A stretch of DNA of 64,000 nt from Desulfoscipio geothermicus (GCA_016841645.1 JAENYS010000001.1:310001-374000); one strand, 5' to 3'; counted from the stretch's first letter, positions 16,317 to 25,370 are shown. Translations and numbers: made by a program. The notes: generated from the letters alone by a model not told the origin.

Positions 16317-16360
16317 GGGTCAGACCTTGACATTTGACAATGATGTCAAGGTCTGACCCC
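16317..16360. repeat. REP-like palindrome, copy 2 (shorter)
   Basis: Same element as 15029-15080 with about eight bases lost from one arm: GGGTCAGACCTTGACA pairs with TGTCAAGGTCTGACCC around an 11-base loop. It lies next to the broken end of the Lon-like gene. Confidence 0.88.
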
Positions 16361-16439
16361 AACATTATCAGCCAAGTAGGATTCATGATAGGCCTGCAGT
16401 TTGGCGGCGGATATACACCCTGCCGGTTCGCCTCGCCGG

Positions 16440-17590
16440 CAGCGACGCCGGTAATAAGGTACCCGCCATTAGCCAAATGGAACGCCCCTGCCTTGATCAT
16501 CGTAAAATCAGTGCTCACTACACCCATGCGACTAGAATATTCCACGCGGCCGCATAAGTTGTAATAATTTGGATTGGTCCCAATGACGACAGGCGCCCCC
16601 GCACAATTGCGGTTGTCCACCAGCAGATTGACCGCGCGTAGCATTCGCGCATCATCTCCTGAGCGGTTTTCCCAAACATAGCCATCGGCCCTTCTTCCTC
16701 GTTAGAGGGAGCTTGTTTGAAGTCATTGATATTTTTCACAACATCATGCCTTACTGCTTCGAGGTATTTAGTTACACCGGAATTGTCTTTATATTTCTCC
16801 TGCACCTCATCAATAAGATTACCCACAACAAAAAGCGCTACCTTGCTGTCAAGGTTGCGGATCCTTTCTCTTACTTCCCGCTCCAAGTGCTGCACTTCCG
16901 TGCCTCAGTCATGGCCAGATCATGCACCGCCTGCAGATTAGCTTTGATCTTTTCTTTCTCCTCTTCGTTCAGTTTTTCAGATTCTTCCTCCGACACCGGC
17001 TTGCCATCCAATAGCGGCATCAACATATAGCCGGTAGTAGACCACTTGACCCTTACATAAAACGTTTTAGCCTTTTCTTCGAAGGCCTCCTGCATATCGC
17101 CCCGGTTTTTCTGAAAGGCTTTCATGATTGCGGTTCTATCCAATTCATAATCTTCACTATTGAAAGCTTTTGGTATCTCATTGCGCAGGTTTTCCAACAG
17201 TTCTTTCATATCCTGGCGGAATACGCTCCCTGTGCCTGCCGGCAAACTGAGGACAATAGGTTGGCTGCTGTCCTCAAAATTATTGACATAGCACCAGTCC
17301 TGGGGCACGGGTCGCCCTTTGGCTAGTTTGCGCACCGACTGTTTAGCGTAGGTTAATTTCCCTGTTCCAATTATGCCGGAAACAAAAATATGATTACCTG
17401 TGTTTTTAGTATGCAGGCCGAAATCCATAGCCTTCACCGCGCGTTCCTGACCGATTATCCCTTCCAAAGGGGGAACGGTAGCTGTTGTTTGGAAGTCCAG
17501 ACATTCTTCTTCACAATAGAAGCGCAACTGTTCTACGCCTAGTTCATTTATTGGCAGCAGTTCATCTTTATTATTTTCCTTTTTGCTCAT
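16440..17590 (-). pseudogene. Lon-family (AAA_32) ATP-dependent protease, N-terminal remnant
   Basis: Three minus-strand frames join into the first part of a large Lon-like protease: residues from 17590 to about 16880 (MSKKENNKDELLPINELGVE, Walker A-like SGIIGTGKLTYAK), then a frameshift to 16895-16640 (VREVRERIRNLDSKVALFVV-like and YLEAVRHDVVKNINDFKQ), then another to 16644-16440 (VNLLVDNRNCAGAPVVIGTN, MGVVSTDFTMIKAGAFHLAN). Homology stops at about NGGYLI. The rest of the ATPase and the whole Ser-Lys protease domain are missing. The 80 bases between this break and the palindrome encode an unrelated, unrecognised scrap. The GGGGAG site and ATG at 17590 are intact. Confidence 0.88.
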
Positions 17591-17816
17591 GTAATTTCAC
17601 TCCCCGACTGCTGTTATTAACTAGCCATAGCTAATATCTCCGGCGACTCATTCTTATCTATAATATATACTTTCGTTGACCAAATAAATAATCCTTTCTT
17701 GACATTCGACCATCCTTATTGATGATGAATTAACTTTCTCGTTATTATAAACAAGTGAAACAAAAAAATCCTAAAATGGGTTGACAAGAACAAAACGTTG
17801 CATAGAGGGGGGTGAG

Positions 17817-17957
17817 ATAACAAAAGGGTTTATTAAAGCACGTGATGAAGTTGCAAACGAGGAAGTAGTAATACGTGCGGGTATATAAAAAGGTATTATT
17901 ATGGCATTTGTTGGATATCTATTGGCTGTCATTATCACTAAACCTTCGTTAAATTAA
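17817..17957 (+). pseudogene. Decayed small membrane-protein gene
   Basis: In one frame: TKGFIKARDEVANEEVVIRA, GI, a TAA stop (17886-17888), then KGIIMAFVGYLLAVIITKPS, LN, stop. A strong binding site (GGGGGGTGAG) is followed directly by ATA where ATG would be expected, and the TAA could derive from CAA. So start loss plus a nonsense change is the simple reading. The encoded peptide would be 46 residues with one membrane helix; the family is not recognised. Confidence 0.45.
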
Positions 17958-18106
17958 TACAACAATAACTTATTTTCGAGCGGAATTTGCTTATGTAATT
18001 TAGGTAATCCAGTTAATTATTTATCCTCAGACAGATTCAACCCACTATCTTAACTGCATTATCCTTAATCTTCACAACCAGCTTTCAATTCAGGATACAC
18101 CTAAAG

Positions 18107-19261
18107 TTATTGCCGGTCTTTTTTTAGCAGGCTGGCAGCTTTAATAACATCTTCGCCATAGCGGTCCCTGAGTTTGTCCAAGGCAGCGGTTATCTTTTCC
18201 TCCCTCACCAGTTGTTCATCCCGGAACAGGGTGATTTGCCGTTCCCCGGCCAGCTTGCCGCAAGTTACGCCGAGCAGCCTGACCGGCGGCTTGCAGTATT
18301 TAGCCAGTAGCCGGGCGGCGGCGCGATAAATGGGGCCGGCCAGGTCGGTCGGCTCCGGCAGGCTTTCCGTGCGGGTGACCAGCTGGAAATCAGGGTATTT
18401 AATTTTCAGAATAACCGAGCCGCTTTTTAGGTTGGCCCGGCGCAAGCGGCGGGCCACCTTTTCCGCCAGTTCCTGCAGAGTACGGCGCAGTTCCTCCATA
18501 TCGCCAATGTCCCCGGCAAAGGTGACCTCTTTGCCCACCGACTTTACCTCACGCTCCGGCTCCACCGGCCTGGAATCCTCACCCCGAGAGTACTCGTACA
18601 AAATTTTTCCGTGCTTCCCGAATTTACCTTCCAAAAATGCCGGCGGCAAATCCCTGAGCTGGCCAATTGTTTTAACGCCAATGCGGTTTAAGCTGGCAGC
18701 CGTCTTTTCGCCAATACCCCACATTTTCGTAACGGGCAGCGGGGCAAGAAAATCCAGCACCTTATCCCGGGGGATCACGGTAAAACCGTTGGGCTTTTGG
18801 AAGTCGGAAGCCAGCTTGGCAATGAGTTTATTGGGTCCGATACCCACCGAGGCGGATAATTGCAGTTCTTCCTTAATGCGCTTCTGGATGGCCTCCCCAG
18901 TTACCTCGGCCGAGCCAAACAATTTCTCGCTGCCCCGTACGTCTAAAAACGCTTCGTCCAACGAAATGGGTTCGATTAAAGGGGTGTACGAGCGGAAAAT
19001 ATCCATAACAGCTTCTGAAACCTTGCGATATTTATGATAGTTGACCGGCAGGACCGTCAAATCCGGGCATAGTTTTAAGGCAGTGGCCATAGGCATGGCC
19101 GACTTAACGCCATACTTGCGCGCTTCATACGACGCGGTAGCTACTACCCCCCTGCTTTCCGGCAGGCCGCCAACCGCTACCGGTACGCCTTGCAGTGCCG
19201 GGTTGTCTCTTTGTTCAACGGACGCAAAAAAGGCATCCATGTCAACGTGAATGATATGCAT
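18107..19261 (-). CDS. dinB: DNA polymerase IV (Y family)
   Basis: A 384-residue translesion polymerase. Catalytic residues are seen in IHVDMDAFFASVEQ and SISLDEAFLDVRGS-type segment (ISLDEAFLDV); fingers motif VATASYEARKYGVKSAMPM; helix-hairpin-helix thumb MWGIGEKTAASLNRIGVKTI; and the little finger from about residue 240. A beta-clamp-binding-like QITLF occurs near residue 345, followed by a charged C-terminus. Replicates past damaged bases, usually with SOS control; no clear LexA box was seen upstream. It stands alone between unrelated genes. Confidence 0.94.
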   Translation of the reverse strand: MHIIHVDMDAFFASVEQRDNPALQGVPVAVGGLPESRGVVATASYEARKYGVKSAMPMATALKLCPDLTVLPVNYHKYRKVSEAVMDIFRSYTPLIEPISLDEAFLDVRGSEKLFGSAEVTGEAIQKRIKEELQLSASVGIGPNKLIAKLASDFQKPNGFTVIPRDKVLDFLAPLPVTKMWGIGEKTAASLNRIGVKTIGQLRDLPPAFLEGKFGKHGKILYEYSRGEDSRPVEPEREVKSVGKEVTFAGDIGDMEELRRTLQELAEKVARRLRRANLKSGSVILKIKYPDFQLVTRTESLPEPTDLAGPIYRAAARLLAKYCKPPVRLLGVTCGKLAGERQITLFRDEQLVREEKITAALDKLRDRYGEDVIKAASLLKKDRQ

Positions 19262-19502
19262 ACTTATTCACCAGTATAGTTATCTTGCACACACTTTTAT
19301 ATTTTACCTATTCCAGCATTCCGAATATGAATAACCGGAGTTTAATAATCCCTCCGCATAGCAATAAAGGCAGCCGGACCGGCAACGCGTGTCGTACCAT
19401 GCCCGGCCAGCTTTAGCTACCGCTTCTTCTATAAGGAATTGTAAGCAAGATCTCCTTTTTAATTTTTCTACTCAAATCAGACCATTGGCACTCGCCTTTC
19501 AA

Positions 19503-19519
19503 AGCTCCCGCCGGGAGCT
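19503..19519 (-). terminator. Short hairpin after the DsbB/VKOR-like gene
   Basis: AGCTCCC pairs with GGGAGCT around three bases, followed on the minus strand by TTGAAA. It is a weak terminator just beyond the stop codon. Confidence 0.4.
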
Positions 19520-19529
19520 ATTCACAATC

Positions 19530-20006
19530 TCATTCCCCTAAGGCTGGGTGTGGATCTGGGATTATTAATACCTTTAGAACCGACTGTACCGTTACTTGGC
19601 CATCTATCTGATTGTAAACAGATTGTGGGTAAAAAATCATTGGCCAGCCAAACCATATAGCAGCCATCAATACGGCAGGCAAAAACGCTATAGGTGTTTT
19701 CCACCATGCCACAGCAGCAAGCAACGTGAAACCTGCCGCTGCCAAACAATAATTACAGGGTATGACCCCAGCATTTTGCCATTGCCAAATTAAATAGCCG
19801 GTTAAAGCAGCATGAACTAGTACAGCAAGCCATAGCAAAATTGACGTTCTGCGGTAATTAATAAAAACAGCTATAGCACAAATAATATAAAAGGAACTTC
19901 CGATATAAGCTAAATTGTTGCTTTTTCCAATTGCTGCTATAATTGCTCCGGCAAGTGCTGAAAGCACCAATAACCTCTTAACCATAAGGGTTATTTTACT
20001 TGTCAC
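19530..20006 (-). CDS. Four-helix membrane protein with CxxC (DsbB/VKOR-like)
   Basis: A 158-residue protein with four to five hydrophobic helices. At the start of a central helix it carries PCNYCLAAAGFTLL, a CxxC followed by a helix, the arrangement used by VKOR and DsbB-like quinone-linked disulfide enzymes. A second cysteine pair in a loop, as in full DsbB, is not evident; only one other Cys (ICAIAV) is seen, so activity is uncertain. It is divergent from a rhodanese lipoprotein gene about 210 bases away, which may share the intergenic control region and a redox or sulfur theme. Confidence 0.6.
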   Translation of the reverse strand: MTSKITLMVKRLLVLSALAGAIIAAIGKSNNLAYIGSSFYIICAIAVFINYRRTSILLWLAVLVHAALTGYLIWQWQNAGVIPCNYCLAAAGFTLLAAVAWWKTPIAFLPAVLMAAIWFGWPMIFYPQSVYNQIDGQVTVQSVLKVLIIPDPHPALGE

Positions 20007-20215
20007 ACGGACTACTCCCCTACACTGTATTTAAATTATCATTATCATAGCATCTACAATTAATAGCCAACAACCGTTTCATTAACTTAAAGGCTTCATA
20101 TAACAATAATGAATCAACTGATCATTTGCAATAAATAATATTAATTTGATGCATTGATCATACTTATTATATAATTTATTACAGTTGGAATATTAATCTA
20201 CGAGGAGGGTATATT

Positions 20216-20734
20216 TTGAAGACAAAAAAAGTTTTTATGCTAATGCTTGCGCTGGTGTTCACTGTTGCCGTTTTAAGCGGCTGCGGGGCCATTGGTAAGG
20301 TCGGAACTGCGCCGAACGGCAGCGAAGTGGCCATTGAGAAGGCTACGATGAAGTTCATCCAAGATTCCAATGCCGGCAAATACCAAGTACTTTCTACTGA
20401 AGAACTAAATACCTGGGTAACTGAAAAGAAAGATATGATCATCATCGACACCATGCCCGCGGATAGTTTTGCCAAAGGGCACATCCCAGGAGCTGTAAAT
20501 GCGGAGCTCCCCATGACAGTGATTGCGGATGCTACAGATGCGCAAAAGGATGCTTTCATTGAGCTTTTGGGACAGGACAAAAACAAGCCTATCGTTGTAT
20601 ATTGCGGCTTCGTAGCCTGTGCAAGGAGCCATCTGGGAGCTGTGGTTGCAATGGAGCAGGGATTCACCAATGTATACCGAGTACCTGGTGGAATAGTTGC
20701 CTGGCAAGAGGCTGGTTATACAGTTGAAAAATAG
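20216..20734 (+). CDS. Rhodanese-domain lipoprotein
   Basis: A 172-residue protein with a lipoprotein signal (MLALVFTVAVLSGCGAIG, lipobox LSGC) followed by a linker and one rhodanese domain. The substrate loop is IVVYCGFVACARSHLGAV, with the catalytic cysteine in CGFVACAR, and the domain shows IIDTMPADSFAKGHIPGAVN. It should sit on the outside of the membrane and bind or transfer sulfane sulfur. GAGGAGG precedes the start. The short active-site loop resembles sulfurtransferases of anaerobes. It ends at a hairpin terminator. Confidence 0.9.
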   Translation: MKTKKVFMLMLALVFTVAVLSGCGAIGKVGTAPNGSEVAIEKATMKFIQDSNAGKYQVLSTEELNTWVTEKKDMIIIDTMPADSFAKGHIPGAVNAELPMTVIADATDAQKDAFIELLGQDKNKPIVVYCGFVACARSHLGAVVAMEQGFTNVYRVPGGIVAWQEAGYTVEK

Positions 20735-20837
20735 CGATCGAGATAGTCATTACGGGTGGCTTTAATTCTGATTATGATCACAGTTTTAGCGGATCGCGAA
20801 AATTTAAACTCTTTGAGATAAACCCCATTTAGCAAAC

Positions 20838-20871
20838 GGAGGAGGTTATTTAACCCCTCCTTTTACTTTTG
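20838..20871 (+). terminator. Terminator of the rhodanese gene
   Basis: GGAGGAGGTT pairs with AACCCCTCC around ATTT, followed by TTTTACTTTT. Confidence 0.8.
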
Positions 20872-20876
20872 AGGAG

Positions 20877-21341
20877 GCTGATTAAGAACCTGTGTAAATG
20901 GCAATAATATCCATATAAAACAAAATGGAGGTTATTAAAATGAGGAAATCAAAAAACATTCTTACAGACAAGGAAATGGAATTGGTAGGCCTCTTAATGC
21001 AGGACTGCCAAAGCACGGGTGACATACAGTCGAAGCTGAAACGCCTTTTTGCGGGAACAATTGAACAGATGCTGGAAGCTGAAATGGAAGAGCATTTAGG
21101 ATACGAAAAACATAGCATCGAAGGAAACAACACCGGGAATTCCCGCAACGGGTATAACCGCAAGACCGTCATCAGCGATTACGGTGAGAGTGAAATTGCC
21201 GTACCCCGCGACCGCAACGGAGAGTTTGAGCCTAAAATACTCGAAAAGAGGCAGACACGGACGGATGAAATCGAACATAAAATTATGGCGATGTATTCAA
21301 AGGGAATAAGCCAGCGCGACATTGAGGATAATCCATTCTTT
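20877..21341 (+). mobile_element. Left-end remnant of an IS256-family element
   Basis: The sequence GGCTGATTAAGAACCTGTGT at about 20877-20896 looks like an IS256-type terminal end, followed after some 40 bases by the transposase start. The element stops abruptly at about 21335; no right end is visible. Confidence 0.6.
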
Positions 21342-21344
21342 TAA
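20940..21344 (+). pseudogene. Truncated IS256-family transposase
   Basis: Encodes only the N-terminal third of an IS256 (MULE-type) transposase of about 400 residues. Seen: LMQDCQSTGDIQSKLKRLFA, MLEAEMEEHLGYEKHSIEGN, NSRNGYNRKTVISDYGESEI, VPRDRNGEFEPKILEKRQTR and the start of the conserved MYSKGISQRDIED. After this, four unrelated residues (NPFF) lead to a stop; the DDE catalytic domain is missing. GGAGG precedes ATG 20940. Not functional alone. Confidence 0.9.
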
Positions 21345-21452
21345 AAAATTTATAATGTACTGTCCGTTCCCATGTATCCAAATTTATAATTTCCATACTA
21401 CTCTTCCCCCAATCAAACTCTCATTATTAGTTGATTAACACAAGTCGTTGGT

Positions 21453-21800
21453 TTATTCGGTAACTTCCTTCTGAACGTTTTCCTCCTTTGAATTATGAAG
21501 TATAACAACACCTACAATTATAGTAATAAAAGCTACGGCTTTTAAAAAACTTATATCTTCATTGAAAAGCAAAATTCCTACAAACGCTGTTAAAGCTGTG
21601 CCTAATCCAGCCCACACAGCGTAGGCTGTTGACAAAGGTATACACTTTAATGCCAGCCCAAAATAATAAAAGGAAGCTGCATACCCGATTACTCCTCCCA
21701 ATGAAGGCAATAAAACAGTAAATCCTTCCGATATTTTTAGCATGGCCGAACCAAACACTTCGAATAGAATTGTAACTGCCAAGAATAAACTGCTTTTCAT
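21453..21800 (-). CDS. Small multidrug resistance (SMR) family transporter, second subunit
   Basis: A 115-residue four-helix exporter of the SMR family. The essential membrane glutamate is in VTILFEVFGSAMLK, and the family motif YAVWAGLGTALTAFVGILLF is present. It has a C-terminal charged tail (HNSKEENVQKEVTE) that its partner lacks. Paired SMR proteins of this type (EbrAB, YkkCD) work as heterodimers with opposite membrane topology, exporting cationic compounds by proton antiport. It lies 58 bases downstream of the partner on the same strand. Confidence 0.9.
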   Translation of the reverse strand: MKSSLFLAVTILFEVFGSAMLKISEGFTVLLPSLGGVIGYAASFYYFGLALKCIPLSTAYAVWAGLGTALTAFVGILLFNEDISFLKAVAFITIIVGVVILHNSKEENVQKEVTE

Positions 21801-21858
21801 TTCGATTTACCCCCTCCCTCTAAATTGAGGCTCAAAATTATGACTATTACCGGCACTT

Positions 21859-22173
21859 TTATTTTGTCAGATTAATTAATACAACCCCTACCAGCACTAA
21901 CAAAATCCCCAAAACCCCTTGCCTATTAATCTTTTCTTTGAACAAAAAGAATCCTACTAATGCTGTCAGGACAGTGCCTAAACCGCTCCACACTGCATAA
22001 GCAAATCCTAGGTGAAGCTCTAATAAGGCCAATGAAAATAAATAAAAACATAAGCCATACCCTACTATTACACCTAAAACAGGTAGCTTTTTTGTATAAC
22101 TATCGGAGAGTTTGAGCATTGTTGAACCAAATACCTCTGATATTATAGAAAAAGCTAGTAATATATAAGCCAT
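21859..22173 (-). CDS. SMR family transporter, first subunit
   Basis: A 104-residue four-helix SMR protein: AFSIISEVFGSTMLKLSDSY with the essential Glu, YAVWSGLGTVLTALVGFFLF, and the end GVLGILLVLVGVVLINLTK. It is the first gene of a paired SMR exporter with the gene downstream. I looked for a guanidine riboswitch in the 270 bases upstream and saw none, so guanidinium specificity is not supported. Confidence 0.9.
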   Translation of the reverse strand: MAYILLAFSIISEVFGSTMLKLSDSYTKKLPVLGVIVGYGLCFYLFSLALLELHLGFAYAVWSGLGTVLTALVGFFLFKEKINRQGVLGILLVLVGVVLINLTK

Positions 22174-22381
22174 TATTATTGCTCCTTGTCTAATAAGTTT
22201 AGCTAAAAAACACCATATATGGCCACTCCAGCATTACTAGGAGTATTTTAGCCTATATTTTAGCATATATTATTACATTTCACCGTTTTCGTTCAGCCTC
22301 GGTTTACTCTGCCATAAAGCGTGCCCCGGCCTGTTTTTGAAAGACAGGTGCTACTGATATGCGTTAATATGGGTTTTGTGT

Positions 22382-22413
22382 AAAAATAGACCCCCTAATA
22401 GCCAGGGGGTCTA
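22382..22413 (-). terminator. Terminator of the acyl-CoA synthetase gene
   Basis: TAGACCCCCT pairs with AGGGGGTCTA around a 7-base loop, followed on the minus strand by TTTTTA. It is placed just after the synthetase stop codon. Confidence 0.88.
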
Positions 22414-22445
22414 CAGGTTTGCTATGTTTCAGCCAGAATTCCGGC

Positions 22446-23933
22446 CTAACTATAATCGCTGCATTTAAGCATTCTTTTTAATATTTTACCGGTGCTATTT
22501 TTGGGAAGCTCAGAAACAAATTGAATTTTACGAGGTACCTTATAACCTGCAATATGTTCTTTTAAATACTTAGATATTTCCTTTGCAGTACATTTTTCTC
22601 CGTCTTTAAGAACAATGAATGCCTTTACATGCTCACCTCTCAATTTGTCGCCAATTCCTACAACCGCGGCCTCTCTCACCTTAGGATACTGATAAATAAC
22701 TTCCTCCACTTCCCTTGGATATACATTCAAGCCTCCAGTTATGACCATATCTTTTTTCCTGTCTACAATAAAAACATATCCGTCTTCGTCTTTCTTCGCC
22801 AGGTCTCCGGTATGCAGCCACCCGTTCTTCAATGTCTCTTTTGTTTCTTCCTCCTGATTGAAGTATCCCAGCATTACATTTTCGCCCTGTACTACAAGTT
22901 CACCGATATCACCGGCAGCTAGTTCCATACCGTTTTCATCAACAATCTTGCAGGCAACAAAAGGAATAGGCAGACCGATAGAGCCTTCTTTCTTTATTCC
23001 ATCCAAAGGATTAAAGCATACCACAGGGGCTGCTTCCGTCAAACCGTATCCTTCAACAACAGGAAGCTTCAGAATATCCTTAGCCTGTCTCAGTACTTCA
23101 ACAGGCAGTGCCGCTCCCCCGGAAACCGCTAAGCGAAGCTTGGGGAAAGTAATATTATTCTTGCACGCCTCCAACAATAATACATACATAGATGGAACTC
23201 CCATAAAAACCGTAACGTCATCATTCAACAAAGATTCGATGACTTCTTTAGGATGAAATTTTTCAATTATCGTCACTGTTGCACCGCTCAATAACGGGCT
23301 CAGAACACAGGTTGTAAATCCAAAAACATGGAACATTGGAAGCACGCACATACAGTTATCATTTGCTGTTATGTGAAATGCAAGCCGGCACTGTTCGGCA
23401 TTTGTAACAAGGTTTTTATTAGTAAGCATTGCAGCCTTTGGTTTTCCTGTGGTACCGGAGGTATATAAAAATGTGGATACAGCATTCTCATCCGAAAATT
23501 CTTCAAATGCTTCAAGCGAGGTTTCAGAAACAGCCCTCTGGAACTCCTCATCCAAAACAATAACCTTGATGCCCAAAAGCTCTTGGATAGATTCTATAGT
23601 ATGCTTCAATTTTTGAATAACTGCAGGTTGTATAATCATAAAATTAGCTTCAGAATCCTTAACATGATATACAATTTCTTCCACAGTAAGTTGTAGATTA
23701 ATTGGAACTATAATTCCTGCATTTTTTACCACACCCAAATAAGAATATATAAATTCAGGTAAATTCGGGCAACTCAATAGTACTCGTTCTCCGGCTTTCA
23801 CTCCCAGCTTCAATAATTGACTTGAATATTGATTAACCGTTTTATCCAGCTGTTCATAAGTAATACCATTTCCCTTGAATTTTATCGCGATAGAATTGGC
23901 ATTATATGCTTTTTTATAAATATTTCCTACCAT
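22446..23933 (-). CDS. Acyl-CoA synthetase (AMP-forming, fatty-acid type)
   Basis: About 495 residues of the ANL superfamily; activates a carboxylic acid to the acyl adenylate, then the CoA thioester. Motifs: TFLYTSGTTGKPKAAMLT (P-loop), VVEGYGLTEAAPVVCFNP, GWLHTGDLAKKDEDGYVFIV, DRKKDMVITGGLNVYPREVE (hinge) and the C-terminal catalytic lysine in LPKNSTGKILKRML. Length and sequence fit long-chain fatty-acid CoA ligases, but the chain length cannot be told. ATG 23933 has GGGGG close upstream; the frame is open to 23996. No linked beta-oxidation genes. Confidence 0.92.
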   Translation of the reverse strand: MVGNIYKKAYNANSIAIKFKGNGITYEQLDKTVNQYSSQLLKLGVKAGERVLLSCPNLPEFIYSYLGVVKNAGIIVPINLQLTVEEIVYHVKDSEANFMIIQPAVIQKLKHTIESIQELLGIKVIVLDEEFQRAVSETSLEAFEEFSDENAVSTFLYTSGTTGKPKAAMLTNKNLVTNAEQCRLAFHITANDNCMCVLPMFHVFGFTTCVLSPLLSGATVTIIEKFHPKEVIESLLNDDVTVFMGVPSMYVLLLEACKNNITFPKLRLAVSGGAALPVEVLRQAKDILKLPVVEGYGLTEAAPVVCFNPLDGIKKEGSIGLPIPFVACKIVDENGMELAAGDIGELVVQGENVMLGYFNQEEETKETLKNGWLHTGDLAKKDEDGYVFIVDRKKDMVITGGLNVYPREVEEVIYQYPKVREAAVVGIGDKLRGEHVKAFIVLKDGEKCTAKEISKYLKEHIAGYKVPRKIQFVSELPKNSTGKILKRMLKCSDYS

Positions 23934-23992
23934 AATACCCCCACAATGTACTAAAATATGCATATACCGGATTGGCACATCAAATATAACAA

Positions 23993-24012
23993 ACAAATTA
24001 TACTATACATGA
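23993..24012. repeat. 20-base repeat, copy 1
   Basis: ACAAATTATACTATACATGA, identical to 37322-37341. On the minus strand it reads as TATAGTATAATTTGT, a -10-like sequence about 65 bases upstream of the acyl-CoA synthetase start, so it may be part of that gene's promoter. Confidence 0.6.
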
Positions 24013-24112
24013 CTTCGTAAAAAAATAACAGTTTAAATATCTCCGCCACTTTGCAGGCTCTTCCACTTCTCCACGGGTACCGAAGAAATTATTTTTTTCC
24101 TGTTATTATTTC

Positions 24113-24141
24113 CTGACGACCAGTGATAATTATATTATAAT
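24113..24141 (+). promoter_or_regulatory. Likely serC promoter
   Basis: CTGACG, a 17-base spacer, then TATAAT. The predicted start is about 24148, leaving a 120-base leader before serC that holds no recognised riboswitch. Confidence 0.5.
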
Positions 24142-24271
24142 AGGGTTGTCCGGGATTTAAACAGGAACACAAATGAGAAGCATATTTATCTATATGCTCG
24201 AACTCTCAGTTGTATGGTTGGTATTAAAAACACAGCAGTTAAAATAATAAAATAAAAAGGAGAATTAAAGA

Positions 24272-25348
24272 ATGAGTAGAGTGTACAATTTTTCAGCCGG
24301 TCCCTCGATGCTACCCGAACCTGTATTAAAAAAAGCGGCGGAGGAAATGCTTGATTACAAAGGCAGCGGCATGTCCGTTATGGAAATGAGCCACCGCTCC
24401 AACGTTTATATGGAGATTCATGAGAGAGCCGAAGCTACATTGCGGAAACTAATGAATATCCCGGAAAACTATAGTGTTTTATTTCTTCAGGGCGGCGCAT
24501 CACAGCAGTTTGCCATGATTCCGATGAACTTGATGGATAAAAACCGGAAAGTGGATTTTATCCATACCGGAGCGTGGACAAAAAAAGCCATAGCTGAAGC
24601 CAAAGTGATAGGAACCGTTAATGTGGTGGCCTCTTCAGAAGATAAAAATTTCTCGTATATACCGGAAGACTATCAATTCTCCCAAGATGCAGATTATGTT
24701 CATATCTGCACCAATAATACCATAGAAGGGACCCTATTCCCGCAGATACCGGATACAGGAAGTATCCCTTTGGTCGCCGATATGTCAAGCAATATTATGT
24801 CTGAGGAAATTGATGTGACCAAATTTGGGCTAATTTTTGCAGGCGCTCAGAAGAACCTGGGTCCCGCCGGCGTAACGGTGGTCATTATACGCAATGATTT
24901 GATTGGCAAGCATTCAGAGCAGTTACCGGCAATTTTCCGCTATGCTACCCATGACAAAGAAAAATCGCTATACAATACGCCCCCGTGCTACAATATCTAT
25001 GTTGCCGGCTTGGTGTTTGAATGGATCGATCAATTAGGCGGTGTAAAAGCGATTGAAGCGACTAACCGGGAAAAAGCCAAATTGTTATATGATTTCATTG
25101 ATGAGTCCAAACTTTTTTCTTCACCTGTGGACAAACGATATCGTTCACTGATGAACATCCCCTTTCTCGCCACAAGCGATGATTTAAATAAGAAGTTTAT
25201 TGCCGAGGCAGAAAAGGAAGGTTTGTTTACGCTGGCCGGGCACCGATCGGTAGGCGGCATGAGAGCTAGTATTTATAATGCCATGCCGGTTGAGGGCGTT
25301 AAGAAATTGGTTGATTTTATGAAGAAATTCGAAATGGATAATAAGTAA
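24272..25348 (+). CDS. serC: Phosphoserine aminotransferase
   Basis: A 358-residue class V PLP aminotransferase converting 3-phosphohydroxypyruvate and glutamate to phosphoserine in serine synthesis. Seen: VYNFSAGPSMLPEPVLKKAA, FLQGGASQQFAMIPMNLM (phosphate binding), CTNNTIEGTLFP, the PLP aspartate in VADMSSNIMSEEIDV, the Schiff-base lysine in FAGAQKNLGPAGVTVVII, and GHRSVGGMRASIYNAMP at the C-terminus. AAAAAGGAG precedes the ATG. Unlike many bacteria, serA is not adjacent in the window. Confidence 0.97.
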   Translation: MSRVYNFSAGPSMLPEPVLKKAAEEMLDYKGSGMSVMEMSHRSNVYMEIHERAEATLRKLMNIPENYSVLFLQGGASQQFAMIPMNLMDKNRKVDFIHTGAWTKKAIAEAKVIGTVNVVASSEDKNFSYIPEDYQFSQDADYVHICTNNTIEGTLFPQIPDTGSIPLVADMSSNIMSEEIDVTKFGLIFAGAQKNLGPAGVTVVIIRNDLIGKHSEQLPAIFRYATHDKEKSLYNTPPCYNIYVAGLVFEWIDQLGGVKAIEATNREKAKLLYDFIDESKLFSSPVDKRYRSLMNIPFLATSDDLNKKFIAEAEKEGLFTLAGHRSVGGMRASIYNAMPVEGVKKLVDFMKKFEMDNK

Positions 25349-25370
25349 AAAAGATATTACCCAACGGTTA

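Noticed and set aside
16362-16440. Peptide following the Lon remnant (AGEANRQGVYPPPNCRP)
   Set aside because: Too short to assign. It is not Lon-like and no family was recognised, so it is only mentioned as a scrap.
22174-22445. Possible guanidine riboswitch upstream of the SMR pair
   Set aside because: The conserved ykkC motifs were not found; the only clear structure is the terminator of the acyl-CoA synthetase gene.
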